Numbered from the stretch's first letter, positions 1 through 6,787 are shown. The stretch: DNA of 12,378 nucleotides from an uncultured Eubacteriaceae bacterium (GCA_937914785.1 CALGIV010000250.1:1-12378); one strand, 5' to 3'. Notes: generated by a model from the sequence alone, not told the origin. A program made the numbers and translations.

Positions 1-1
1 A

Positions 2-283
2 AAGGGCACGAAGGCATATGAAGCGTATGGAGATGACCTCGTAGAAGAACGCCACCGCCACCGTTATGAAGTCAACAATGCCTACCGCGAATCGTTGGAA
101 GAAAAGGGTATGATATTCTCCGGCATTTCGCCCGACCGGGTGCTGGTGGAAATGATCGAGTTGAAAGAGCATCCGTGGTTCGTCGCAACGCAGGCGCATC
201 CGGAATTTAAGTCGCGCCCGAATAAGGCACACCCGCTGTTCCGTGATTTTATTAAGGCGACGTTGAAAAAGAATCGTTCATAA
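2..283 (+). CDS. pyrG: CTP synthase, C-terminal fragment (glutaminase domain)
   Basis: This is the last 93 codons of CTP synthase, which makes CTP from UTP, ATP and glutamine in the final step of de novo pyrimidine synthesis. The reading frame is open from the left edge, so the gene begins before the window. The fragment carries the end of the class I glutamine amidotransferase domain. ERHRHRYEVNN is a typical CTP synthase block, and ATQAHPEFKSRPNKAHPLF contains the His and Glu of the glutaminase catalytic triad (fragment residues 66 and 68). The C-terminus (FIKATLKKNRS) ends where the family normally ends, so nothing is missing on this side. A strong intrinsic terminator follows 18 bases after the stop, so pyrG is the last gene of its transcript. 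The gene to its right runs the opposite way. Confidence 0.97.
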   Translation, partial: KGTKAYEAYGDDLVEERHRHRYEVNNAYRESLEEKGMIFSGISPDRVLVEMIELKEHPWFVATQAHPEFKSRPNKAHPLFRDFIKATLKKNRS

Positions 284-301
284 CTTCGTGTACAGATTAA
301 T

Positions 302-337
302 AAGAGCTATCCTAAAAGGATGGCTCTTTTGTTTTTT
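302..337 (+). terminator. Rho-independent terminator of pyrG
   Basis: An 11-bp stem (302-312 pairing with 318-328, one G:U pair) closes a TAAAA loop. It is followed on the + strand by a T-rich run to 337 interrupted by one G. It sits 18 bases past the pyrG stop. The reverse orientation has no T-run, so it acts on the + strand only. Confidence 0.93.
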
Positions 338-459
338 ATGCTTTCATAAATGTTTGTAACGGATAATTGTTTGTTTGGCAAGCAGGGTTTTGGGGTTATT
401 GTGATAGGTGTTATTTTGTTGGTTTGATGCTTGGCTTTTCTGTATTGTTTATTCTTATA

Positions 460-481
460 GCTTTTCCAGCAGCTGAAAAGC
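460..481. repeat. Short inverted repeat between two terminators
   Basis: GCTTTTC (460-466) is mirrored by GAAAAGC (475-481) around an 8-base centre. Neither strand has a T-run after it, so it does not look like a terminator. It lies in the otherwise empty 338-510 spacer between the convergent pyrG and mazF terminators. No function can be assigned. Confidence 0.35.
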
Positions 482-510
482 GCAATGAGTGTTAGATGTA
501 AAAACATAGA

Positions 511-550
511 AACAAAAAATTGAAGCGGCAAGGAATTCCCTTGCCGCTTC
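511..550 (-). terminator. Rho-independent terminator of mazF
   Basis: A perfect 12-bp GC-rich stem (522-533 with 539-550) closes a 5-base loop. On the minus strand it is followed by ATTTTTTGTT (511-520 read in reverse). It lies 11 bases after the mazF stop codon. The + side has no T-run, so it terminates minus-strand transcription only. Confidence 0.93.
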
Positions 551-561
551 TATGTTCTTAA

Positions 562-912
562 TTATATATTGATGCCGAAGCTAATCTGGATTCCCTGATT
601 TACCTGGCGCATCATTTCTTCATCAAAATGACCGATCTTTTCTTTAAGCCTTTTTTTATCGATCGTGCGCACCTGTTCGAGCAATACGACCGAATCTTTC
701 GCCAAACCAAAATCTCTCGCTTCAACTTCAATATGTGTAGGCAATTTTGCCTTATTCATCTGAGATGTAATTGCTGATATGATAACCGTAGGGCTATGCC
801 TGTTTCCCATATCGTTTTGAATCACCAACACCGGGCGAATTCCCCCCTGTTCACTGCCGACAACAGGACTTAAATCAGCATAATAAACATCTCCCCGTTT
901 TATACTTCCCAT
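562..912 (-). CDS. ndoA: MazF/PemK-family endoribonuclease toxin (EndoA/NdoA)
   Basis: This encodes a 116-residue sequence-specific mRNA-cleaving toxin, the same length as Bacillus subtilis EndoA. The N-terminal block KRGDVYYADLSPVVGSEQGG is the family hallmark. The catalytic pair is present: Arg26 in GGIRPVL and Thr49 in ISAITS, matching Arg25 and Thr48 of B. subtilis EndoA. The C-terminal LLEQVRTIDKKRL block is also intact, so the toxin looks functional. I chose ATG at 912 because it follows a GGGGGG purine run by 4 bases and gives the usual family start; an in-frame TTG at 924 would add only MGGC. In B. subtilis the gene follows alr and its antitoxin ndoAI. Here alr is upstream but no antitoxin gene is visible between them. 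A 21-codon ORF overlaps the start. The gene has its own terminator and is cut off from alr by another, so it probably has its own promoter. Confidence 0.96.
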   Translation of the reverse strand: MGSIKRGDVYYADLSPVVGSEQGGIRPVLVIQNDMGNRHSPTVIISAITSQMNKAKLPTHIEVEARDFGLAKDSVVLLEQVRTIDKKRLKEKIGHFDEEMMRQVNQGIQISFGINI

Positions 913-965
913 ACAGCCCCCCAACTTTCTGAAAATGTCTTTTTCTTATATGCTACGGCGAACAC
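900..965 (-). CDS. Possible 21-residue leader ORF overlapping mazF start
   Basis: A GTG-started ORF of 21 codons plus TAA, read in a different frame from mazF. It begins MFAVAYKKKT and ends GAVWEV. A GGAGG Shine-Dalgarno (977-973) lies 7 bases before the GTG, far better than the GGGGGG in front of mazF itself. The stop (902-900) falls 13 bases inside mazF, so ribosomes ending here could restart at the mazF ATG. The frame is closed by a TAA at 1004-1002, with no earlier usable start, so it is not the tail of a longer antitoxin in the present sequence. The peptide resembles no family I recognise. It may be a translational coupling leader, a decayed antitoxin end, or chance. Confidence 0.3.
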   Translation of the reverse strand: MFAVAYKKKTFSESWGAVWEV

Positions 966-1213
966 TTTTCTACCTCCAAGATTTTTTCCGCCTAATACAT
1001 TTTATCGACGCAAACTGTTTTTGTTACTGTATGATAAAATTTTCTCCCGGATTTTGAATTCTATACAACAAAATGTAAATAAAAGATAATTTATTATGAT
1101 CATATGCCCTAAATCGAAGTAGTCGACTTATATTTCCAAAAAATATAAAATGCTATCGCATTTAAATAACCTCTGAAAAGCTCATTTCACGGTATTCATC
1201 TTTTGCCTTGCTT
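966..1213 (-). other. AT-rich gap upstream of mazF; no antitoxin gene seen
   Basis: This is where ndoAI/mazE would be expected. Stops break all minus-strand frames; the longest open run, about 44 codons, has no start-plus-RBS and no ribbon-helix-helix pattern. Two weak minus-strand promoter candidates exist: TCGACT (1126-1121) with 16-base spacing to TATGAT (1104-1099), and TTCAAA with 16-base spacing to TATCAT (1036-1031). A small inverted repeat, AAATGC/GCATTT, lies at 1148-1163. The region probably holds the mazF promoter and a 5' untranslated leader, but neither promoter is convincing alone. Confidence 0.5.
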
Positions 1214-1244
1214 CAAAATAAAAAAACTTCCCCAGGGAAGTTTT
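1214..1244 (-). terminator. Rho-independent terminator after alr
   Basis: AAAACTTCC pairs with GGAAGTTTT around a 4-base loop (hairpin 1223-1244). On the minus strand it is followed by TTTTTTTATTTT. It lies about 90 bases after the alr stop and ends the operon running AI-2E transporter, patatin, nnr, alr. It isolates mazF from alr transcription unless there is read-through. Confidence 0.9.
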
Positions 1245-1336
1245 CTATATCCGTACAACCTAATTAAATTCCAAAAGAAAGAGCGTCATTCGCCCTGCCA
1301 GCCTATCCAAAACAACCGGCAAAGCCTCACGCGCCA

Positions 1337-2497
1337 TTACCGCATTTCCAATAATCCCTTCGAGCTGATCAACTGCCCATATTGGAAATACAGGCGCGTG
1401 ACGCGCTTACTCATGCCACACAGAATTTCATAATTGATGGTATCTGCCAGCCGGGCCATCTCATCGACACTCATCCCATCCTCACCAAACAACACGGCCG
1501 TATCGCCCACTTTCGCATCCGTAACATCAGTCAAGTCCACCATCATCTGGTCCATACAGACCGCACCGATGACATCGGCCTTTTGTCCATTGACCGTCAC
1601 ATAGGCTTTGTTTGAAAGCGCGCGCCGATACCCATCGGCGTATCCGACAATCAAAGTACCGACTTTCATCTCCCGCGATGTCGTGTACGTGCGGCCATAG
1701 CTGATATCACATCCGGCTTTCAATTCCTTGATATACGAAATTTTAGTCGTATAGCGCATCACCGGTTTTAGTTGAACCTTATCATGTTTTACCTCGTCTG
1801 AAGGATACAGACCATATAAGACAATGCCAAGCCGAACCAGGTTCATCCCCTGCTGATCCAGATCAATCGCCCCGGCACTGTTGGCGATATGCTTGATTGG
1901 AATCTCAATGCCTTTCTTTTCCACTTCTGCGAGCACGTCGTCAAAGCGCGCTCGCTGCAGATTCGCATACGTCTTATCTTTTACATCGGCTGTCGCATAA
2001 TGCGAAAATATCCCCTCTATGTGAATATGTTTCAACTTTGCAATGCATTCAATTTCGGTCACTGCATTTTCATACCAAAATCCCACACGTCCCATCCCCG
2101 TATCCACCTTGATATGAATATCACAAACAACGCCGCTCTTCGCTGCATGCTTATCGAGCAGCTCTGCAAAATGAGTGTCAAACACTGTCGGCGTCAGCCT
2201 ATATTTTAAGATATCTTCTACCCAATTATCTTCCGTATAGCCCAAAATAATAATATTGCCCCGAATACCGGCACGGCGCAACTGAATGGCCTCATCGATA
2301 AAGGATACGCAAAAATACTGCGCGCCAACCTCCATCAACGCCATCGCACACTCCACGGCGCCATGTCCGTACGCATCAGCCTTGATGATCGGCGAACAGA
2401 TCATCTTCTCACCGAAGAGTTGTTCGAACTGCCGATAATTATGTACCAGATTATCCAGATAAATTTCTGCTTGCGTCGGTCGGTAAATGTCACTCAT
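1337..2497 (-). CDS. alr: Alanine racemase (PLP-dependent)
   Basis: This enzyme interconverts L- and D-alanine in the cytoplasm, supplying D-Ala for peptidoglycan. The protein is 386 residues, the normal family size. The fold-type III PLP barrel comes first: IIKADAYGHG carries the Schiff-base lysine (Lys39). The second catalytic base is Tyr267 in ISYGRTYTT, in the C-terminal beta domain, followed by VGYADGYRR, CMDQMMVDLT and the typical ending GMSKRVTRLY. GMGRVGF (around 135-140) is the conserved Arg loop. The ATG at 2497 has a GGAGAG ribosome site 4 bases upstream and starts 9 bases after the nnr stop, so the two are co-transcribed. It is the last gene of the operon and is followed by a terminator. 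Pairing of nnr and alr is common in Bacillota. Confidence 0.97.
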   Translation of the reverse strand: MSDIYRPTQAEIYLDNLVHNYRQFEQLFGEKMICSPIIKADAYGHGAVECAMALMEVGAQYFCVSFIDEAIQLRRAGIRGNIIILGYTEDNWVEDILKYRLTPTVFDTHFAELLDKHAAKSGVVCDIHIKVDTGMGRVGFWYENAVTEIECIAKLKHIHIEGIFSHYATADVKDKTYANLQRARFDDVLAEVEKKGIEIPIKHIANSAGAIDLDQQGMNLVRLGIVLYGLYPSDEVKHDKVQLKPVMRYTTKISYIKELKAGCDISYGRTYTTSREMKVGTLIVGYADGYRRALSNKAYVTVNGQKADVIGAVCMDQMMVDLTDVTDAKVGDTAVLFGEDGMSVDEMARLADTINYEILCGMSKRVTRLYFQYGQLISSKGLLEMR

Positions 2498-2506
2498 TTT
2501 TCTCTC

Positions 2507-4018
2507 CTAGCCTTCAAACAATTCCTGCTGTGCCTCTTTTAAACCAATAATGATATCGCCGGCATTCATATAACGCTGCCCATTTACTTTAGCCGCATAT
2601 CTTCCCGCAACCGCATGCAGATGCACACCCATACAAACACGATGAAAAACATCTGATGAAGCGGCAATATTGGCCGCGATGATGCCGCTGAGCACGTCAC
2701 CGCTGCCTGCAGTTGCCATCCCTTTATTTTTATTATCACTGATCATTGTCCTATGCATCCCATCCGTGATAATCGTCTTGTTCATCTTCAATACGACAAT
2801 AGAATGAAATCTTTCAGCCGCTTGCTTTGCACAATCAATCGGCGCATCATAAACCTCTTCGCCGGATATATCCAAAAGCGCCGCGAGCTCTCCCGCATGC
2901 GGAGTTAACACAGTGCTTTGCTGCCGCGCTTTCATCTCGTTCTGCAATTCTTTAATGATCTTTAGCGCGCCTGCATCCAACACCAATGGCAGCGGTGTTT
3001 CCAATAACATTTTTATATATTCACGCGCGCGTTCATCGTCTTTTAAACCCATCCCAGCTACAACGATGCTTTTTTTACGCAGCATTGCTGTCAAATCTGC
3101 CCCATCGTGAATGCCGTCGACCATAACCTCCGCGCTGCTCAACGCACCGATGCGCGATAGCGACTCCGGCATCGCCGCAATGCTCACCAACCCTGCACCG
3201 CTGCGCAAAGCGGCAGCCGCACTTAACACGGCAGCGCCTTCCATTCCCTGGCTGCCGCCGAAGACGAGCACGCTTCCGTGATGATATTTATTTACATTAT
3301 AGCGCCTTTCGGCAACGTTTTGAGCTACTTCTTTCCAGACCAGCAATCGTGCCGCAGCCTCTTCACTGCTTAAAATCCCGATATCCTTCACGACGCGATG
3401 TGCCGTATGGTCATCCGCATCACCTAAAACGTTGCCCAATTTCAAATGCTGCATCACAACTGTCAGGCCACTGCGCACCGCCTCTCCCATCACCCGTCCG
3501 TTATTCCCGTTAATACCGGAAGGAATATCAATCGAGAGTACCTGCTTATCGCACTGCATATTAATCAGACGAATCATCGTTTGATATAAGCCGCTCACCG
3601 CACGATTCAAGCCGGTTCCCAACAACGCGTCTACAATAATATCGCCTGCTCTTAACACATCCTCGGCAACCGATATATTATACTTTGTAACAACTTGAAT
3701 GTCCGCCTTCACCTGCCTGAGCAGCTTTAAGTAGTGCCGGCCGTCTGCGCTGAGCGCAGACTCTTCTTCAGCGAGCAATACTGCCAACTGTATATTGGCC
3801 TTTTTCAATATCAGCGCAAGCGCCAACCCGTCTGCACCATTGTTGCCCTTGCCACATACAAGCACAATTTTCTTCGTGTACAGCGGCGCAAATTCTTCCC
3901 GCAACACCTCAAATACTGCCGATGCCGCCTTGTATATCAGAGTGCGGTTGTTCGTATTACACAACTCCACCGTCACCTTATCTGCAAATCTGGATTGTTC
4001 AACACTGAGAATATCCAT
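2507..4018 (-). CDS. nnr: Bifunctional NAD(P)H-hydrate epimerase / ADP-dependent dehydratase
   Basis: This protein repairs damaged NADHX and NADPHX: the N-terminal YjeF_N domain epimerises the hydrate, and the C-terminal ribokinase-like domain dehydrates the S form using ADP. It has about 503 residues, normal for the fused form. N-domain marks are GKGNNGADGL (near 56-65), DALLGTGLNR and SIDIPSGING. C-domain marks are HHGSVLVFGGSQG, LTPHAGELAALL, and the nucleotide-binding GMATAGSGDVLSG near 433-445. The usual LDADAL motif reads LDAGAL here (near 347-352). The start is ATG at 4018 or the adjacent ATG at 4021: AAAGGAG (4030-4024) sits 5 bases from the first and 2 from the second, so I prefer 4018. 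An in-frame TTG at 4045 lies inside the preceding gene and lacks a ribosome site. The gene sits between the patatin gene and alr in one operon. Confidence 0.96.
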   Translation of the reverse strand: MDILSVEQSRFADKVTVELCNTNNRTLIYKAASAVFEVLREEFAPLYTKKIVLVCGKGNNGADGLALALILKKANIQLAVLLAEEESALSADGRHYLKLLRQVKADIQVVTKYNISVAEDVLRAGDIIVDALLGTGLNRAVSGLYQTMIRLINMQCDKQVLSIDIPSGINGNNGRVMGEAVRSGLTVVMQHLKLGNVLGDADDHTAHRVVKDIGILSSEEAAARLLVWKEVAQNVAERRYNVNKYHHGSVLVFGGSQGMEGAAVLSAAAALRSGAGLVSIAAMPESLSRIGALSSAEVMVDGIHDGADLTAMLRKKSIVVAGMGLKDDERAREYIKMLLETPLPLVLDAGALKIIKELQNEMKARQQSTVLTPHAGELAALLDISGEEVYDAPIDCAKQAAERFHSIVVLKMNKTIITDGMHRTMISDNKNKGMATAGSGDVLSGIIAANIAASSDVFHRVCMGVHLHAVAGRYAAKVNGQRYMNAGDIIIGLKEAQQELFEG

Positions 4019-4023
4019 CATAA

Positions 4024-4030
4024 CTCCTTT
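4024..4030 (-). promoter_or_regulatory. Ribosome binding site of nnr
   Basis: AAAGGAG on the minus strand, partly overlapping the TAA stop of the patatin gene (4031-4029). Spacing is 5 bases to ATG 4018 and 2 bases to ATG 4021. This sets the nnr start and rules out the upstream TTG at 4045. Confidence 0.8.
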
Positions 4031-4922
4031 AAACCGATCCGCCAAACACTGCCTTTAATTCGCTTAACTGCCCCTTCGCCGCCTCATAGCCGATATCAAA
4101 CATCTCCTGCAAGGCTCCATCGCTTAAACTGTACGTGCCAAATCCCCTTAAATCCGGCGAAATCATCAAATCCGTCTGCTCAATGCCACGATGCATCGTC
4201 GCATACGACATAATATCCAGCGAAACGCCGATCACTTCCGTAAAGCGCAAACTTTTAACGCCTTCTACGCCGGCCGCTTTTAAATTTACACTGACGACTT
4301 TATCCATTCCCCGTTTGCGCAAAACATCTGCCGGCAGATTGTTAAACAGCATCCCGTCTACTAAGACCCGCTCGTCTTCCTGCACAGGCGAAAACACGCC
4401 GGGAATCGCACTGCTCGCACTGCAGGCCCGGGCGAGCAATCCCTCTTCTAAAACGACTTCCTCCATATGATATATATCTGAGGCGATCGCAAGAAACGGA
4501 ATCTTCACATCTGCAAACGTCTTTTCACCGTAGAAGTCCAATAACACCTGCTCCACCACGTCGCCTGCGATCAATGCGGCGCCCTTTTTACTCACGTGCT
4601 CACTGCCCTGCTTCAATGAAAACTCCCGCCGGTATGAACGGCGCATAATCTCCCTTATATTTGCTTTCTTTAAATATGTAAACGCATCTTCCGCTTTAAT
4701 GCCCAGCGCAAAGATCGAGCCGACAACACTACCGGCCGATGTCGCGGCGATCATATCCGGATACAAGCTGTTTTCCTCAAGCAGCTTGACTACGCCAAGG
4801 TGCGCAACGCCACGCATCCCGCCGCCGCTGAGCGCCAATCCGATACGCCGTTTTTCCGGCTTACGGATATTTCGAAAGAATTTTATATTGCGAAAAAAAT
4901 TCATCTCTTTCTTATGGCTCAT
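4029..4922 (-). CDS. Patatin-like phospholipase family protein
   Basis: A 297-residue protein of the patatin/RssA-type serine hydrolase family, expected to cleave lipid acyl esters, although the substrate is unknown. The oxyanion-hole loop is LSGGGMRGVAHLG (residues 31-43). The nucleophile elbow reads ATSAGS with Ser62, where the family usually has GTSAG, so the first glycine is alanine. The partner aspartate is Asp189 in VLVDGMLFNNLP, so the Ser-Asp dyad is complete. There is no signal peptide; the N-terminus is basic and aromatic (FFRNIKFFRNIRK), which may let it sit on the membrane. The ATG at 4922 overlaps the end of the transporter gene by 11 bases, so translation is probably coupled; an in-frame ATG six codons later is an alternative start. 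It is the second gene of the transporter-patatin-nnr-alr operon. Confidence 0.92.
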   Translation of the reverse strand: MSHKKEMNFFRNIKFFRNIRKPEKRRIGLALSGGGMRGVAHLGVVKLLEENSLYPDMIAATSAGSVVGSIFALGIKAEDAFTYLKKANIREIMRRSYRREFSLKQGSEHVSKKGAALIAGDVVEQVLLDFYGEKTFADVKIPFLAIASDIYHMEEVVLEEGLLARACSASSAIPGVFSPVQEDERVLVDGMLFNNLPADVLRKRGMDKVVSVNLKAAGVEGVKSLRFTEVIGVSLDIMSYATMHRGIEQTDLMISPDLRGFGTYSLSDGALQEMFDIGYEAAKGQLSELKAVFGGSV

Positions 4923-6258
4923 CGTCCTTGTCGTCCTTGTCTTTTTTACGATTTATCTTTGCTATTTTATGCAGCCGTTTCTGTAATTTCTTAAAATCTT
5001 TTCGCTGCTTCTTTGCAATAGCTTTTTCTTCATAAAAGCGCTCCATTTTAATATCCAGCATTTGCTCTTCCACCCGCTGTTCTTCAAGCGCTTCTTCCTT
5101 AATCGGCCGTCTCAGCCAATCTTTAAACAAAATACGCAGTACGCCAAAAATCGGCAGCGCCAGCAACATTCCCATCACACCCCAAAGCTTGCCGCAGATA
5201 ACGATGGAAAAAATAACCCAAAATGGGTTGACACCGATCGAATCTCCCAGCAAGGCCGGTGCGAGGACGTTCGAATCGATCTGCTGCACAATAATAATGA
5301 TGATCAATGTCCACAGGCCGGAAATCGGCGCGGTTAACATCGCAAGTAACACCGCCGGAATCGCACCAAAGATCGGGCCGAATGTCGGCACCATATTCGT
5401 CACACCGACAATAATAGAAATCAGGCCCGCATAACGAATGCCCAGAATACGGCAGGGAATAAAGACGAGAAAACCGACGATGACAGAGCATAACGCTTTT
5501 TTCGCAAGAAAGTTAAAAAACATCTCGTCCATCAATTGCAGAACATATTTAGCGCGATAGAAAAACTTACTCGAAATCCGCTTGACCACACTGGACAGTT
5601 GATACATAATCTGGTCTTTGTCAATAAGCATATACAACGCAAAGAAAATCCCCAAAAACAAGTTGATGATCATCGTGCTGAAAGAGACGACAAAATTTAG
5701 AATATAAGTCGCAACACCTTCTAACGCCCCCTGGATATAGCCCCAAAAAGACGTGATAAGTTGACTGATGTCGTTCACACTCGTAATATCGATACCAAAT
5801 AACTGCATCGTCTCAATCAGGCGTTCACTTTCAAACAGCTTTACGGCAAGGCCGTTTGCAGATTCCATATAATCCGGGATATTGGCTACCATTACCCCAA
5901 TACTTTCAACCAATCCCGGCACTGCAATATAAACTAAGAAAAAGATGACGATAATCATCGAAAGCAATGCCATAATTGCCGAGAGCACCCGATTTGCTTT
6001 TTCCGAAATGTAAACGCGCTTAACTTTTGACAGCACCCTGCTGTAAAACTTTGTCGGCCGGTAAAGCAAATAAGCGATGATAAATCCCCACAATACCGGT
6101 TTTATCAGGTTAAAAAGATATTGAAGGAAATTTTTAATAAATTCCCATATGGAAGAAAAATTCGATAAAAATGTAAAAAACAATGCGACGGCGCATAAAG
6201 AAATGACTGCGTAGAGGCATATTGTAAAGTATTTTTTATCTACCTTTATTTTTTTCAT
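4912..6258 (-). CDS. AI-2E family (YtvI/PerM-type) transporter
   Basis: A 448-residue polytopic membrane protein of the AI-2E transporter family. Members are described variously as autoinducer-2 exporters or ion/antiporter proteins, so the substrate here is unknown. About eight hydrophobic segments are visible (near 9-31, 44-66, 93-115, 185-212, 255-272, 278-308, 311-327, 345-377), with a large loop between the third and fourth. Family-defining blocks are VTNMVPTFGPIFGAIPAV (286-303) and QQIDSNVLAPALLGDSIG (325-342). A highly charged tail of about 60 residues follows and ends in KKDKDDKDDEP, encoded partly by a tandem 9-base repeat. The ATG at 6258 has GGAAGGG 4 bases upstream. It is the first gene of its operon, with a likely promoter in the divergent spacer shared with lspA. 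Family assignment is firm; function is not. Confidence 0.93.
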   Translation of the reverse strand: MKKIKVDKKYFTICLYAVISLCAVALFFTFLSNFSSIWEFIKNFLQYLFNLIKPVLWGFIIAYLLYRPTKFYSRVLSKVKRVYISEKANRVLSAIMALLSMIIVIFFLVYIAVPGLVESIGVMVANIPDYMESANGLAVKLFESERLIETMQLFGIDITSVNDISQLITSFWGYIQGALEGVATYILNFVVSFSTMIINLFLGIFFALYMLIDKDQIMYQLSSVVKRISSKFFYRAKYVLQLMDEMFFNFLAKKALCSVIVGFLVFIPCRILGIRYAGLISIIVGVTNMVPTFGPIFGAIPAVLLAMLTAPISGLWTLIIIIIVQQIDSNVLAPALLGDSIGVNPFWVIFSIVICGKLWGVMGMLLALPIFGVLRILFKDWLRRPIKEEALEEQRVEEQMLDIKMERFYEEKAIAKKQRKDFKKLQKRLHKIAKINRKKDKDDKDDEP

Positions 6259-6283
6259 AAAACCCTTCCTAATAAAACACGTT

Positions 6284-6295
6284 TATGATATCATA
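6284..6295. repeat. 12-bp palindrome in divergent promoter spacer
   Basis: TATGATATCATA is a perfect palindrome in the 67-base spacer between the divergent transporter and lspA genes. It lies just downstream of the predicted minus-strand -10. It overlaps by three bases with a second AT-only palindrome at 6293-6304. It could be an operator, but AT-rich promoters often contain such sequences by chance. Confidence 0.35.
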
Positions 6296-6297
6296 TT

Positions 6298-6326
6298 ATA
6301 ATATAAATTTTTGTAAGAGGTTGCAA
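6298..6326 (-). promoter_or_regulatory. Predicted sigma-A promoter of the transporter-patatin-nnr-alr operon
   Basis: On the minus strand, TTGCAA (6326-6321), a 17-base spacer, then TATTAT (6303-6298), a good match to a housekeeping promoter. The -35 box overlaps the first base of the lspA start codon and lies right after its ribosome site, so the two divergent genes share sequence here. No equally good + strand promoter for lspA was found. Confidence 0.5.
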
Positions 6327-6787
6327 TGCTTTATATCATCAGCATTATTGCCATTTTAATACTCGATATTATCACAAAATATTTGACTGTCGCCTACCTG
6401 AAGCCGATATCCACTTATCCTATCATCCAGGATGTCTTTCATTTAACTTACATCGAAAATACCGGCGCCGCATTTTCGGTTCTTCAGGATAAGCAGATTT
6501 TTTTAATTCTCTTTAACTCCATCCTGTTGTTTTTACTTTTCGCCTATCTTGTACGCGCGTTGCGGCGAGACCGCAAATTCCATTTAAGCTATCTGGCACT
6601 CAGCTTTATCATCGCAGGCGGCATCGGCAACTTGATCGACCGCTTCCGTCTTGGCTATGTCATCGATATGTTCGATTTTCGACTGATCAATTTTGCCGTC
6701 TTCAATGTCGCGGATATCTTCATATGTGCCGGCGTAGTTTTGCTCGTACTCTGTATCTTATTTTTTGAAAAAGACCTCGTGCGTTAA
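6326..6787 (+). CDS. lspA: Lipoprotein signal peptidase (signal peptidase II)
   Basis: A 153-residue inner-membrane aspartyl protease that removes signal peptides from diacylglyceryl-modified prolipoproteins. There are four hydrophobic segments (about 2-19, 57-78, 87-103, 127-147). The conserved blocks are in order: TYIENTGAAFS, GGIGNLIDR, YVIDMFDF and FNVADIFI. The catalytic aspartates are Asp114 and Asp130. The ATG at 6326 follows AAGAGG by 5 bases. The gene stands alone on the + strand between two minus-strand operons; in many bacteria it pairs with rluD, which is absent here. Its stop overlaps the ispE stop by 4 bases in convergent orientation, leaving no room for a terminator. Size and motifs are complete. 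Confidence 0.97.
   Translation: MLYIISIIAILILDIITKYLTVAYLKPISTYPIIQDVFHLTYIENTGAAFSVLQDKQIFLILFNSILLFLLFAYLVRALRRDRKFHLSYLALSFIIAGGIGNLIDRFRLGYVIDMFDFRLINFAVFNVADIFICAGVVLLVLCILFFEKDLVR

Noticed and set aside
307..531. A 74-codon minus-strand ORF between pyrG and mazF.
   Set aside because: It starts inside the mazF terminator stem and ends inside the pyrG terminator, has no ribosome site and no family resemblance.
1148..1163. AAATGC/GCATTT inverted repeat followed by a T-rich stretch on the minus strand, like a second terminator.
   Set aside because: The stem is only 6 bp and AT-rich, and a strong alr terminator already lies upstream; too weak to annotate as a terminator.
1162..1212. A minus-strand run coding for KDEYREMSFSEVI, which faintly recalls ribbon-helix-helix antitoxins, right after the alr terminator.
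   Set aside because: Only 16 codons between two stops, with no ribosome site before its single internal ATG; too short to call an antitoxin remnant rather than chance.
4921..4941. Tandem TCGTCCTTG repeats.
   Set aside because: They encode the Lys/Asp-rich tail of the transporter and are simply low-complexity coding sequence.
5123..5491. A 122-codon minus-strand ORF inside the AI-2E transporter gene.
   Set aside because: It is an out-of-frame shadow of a well-supported membrane protein and is rich in Cys, Arg and Tyr as expected of a wrong frame.
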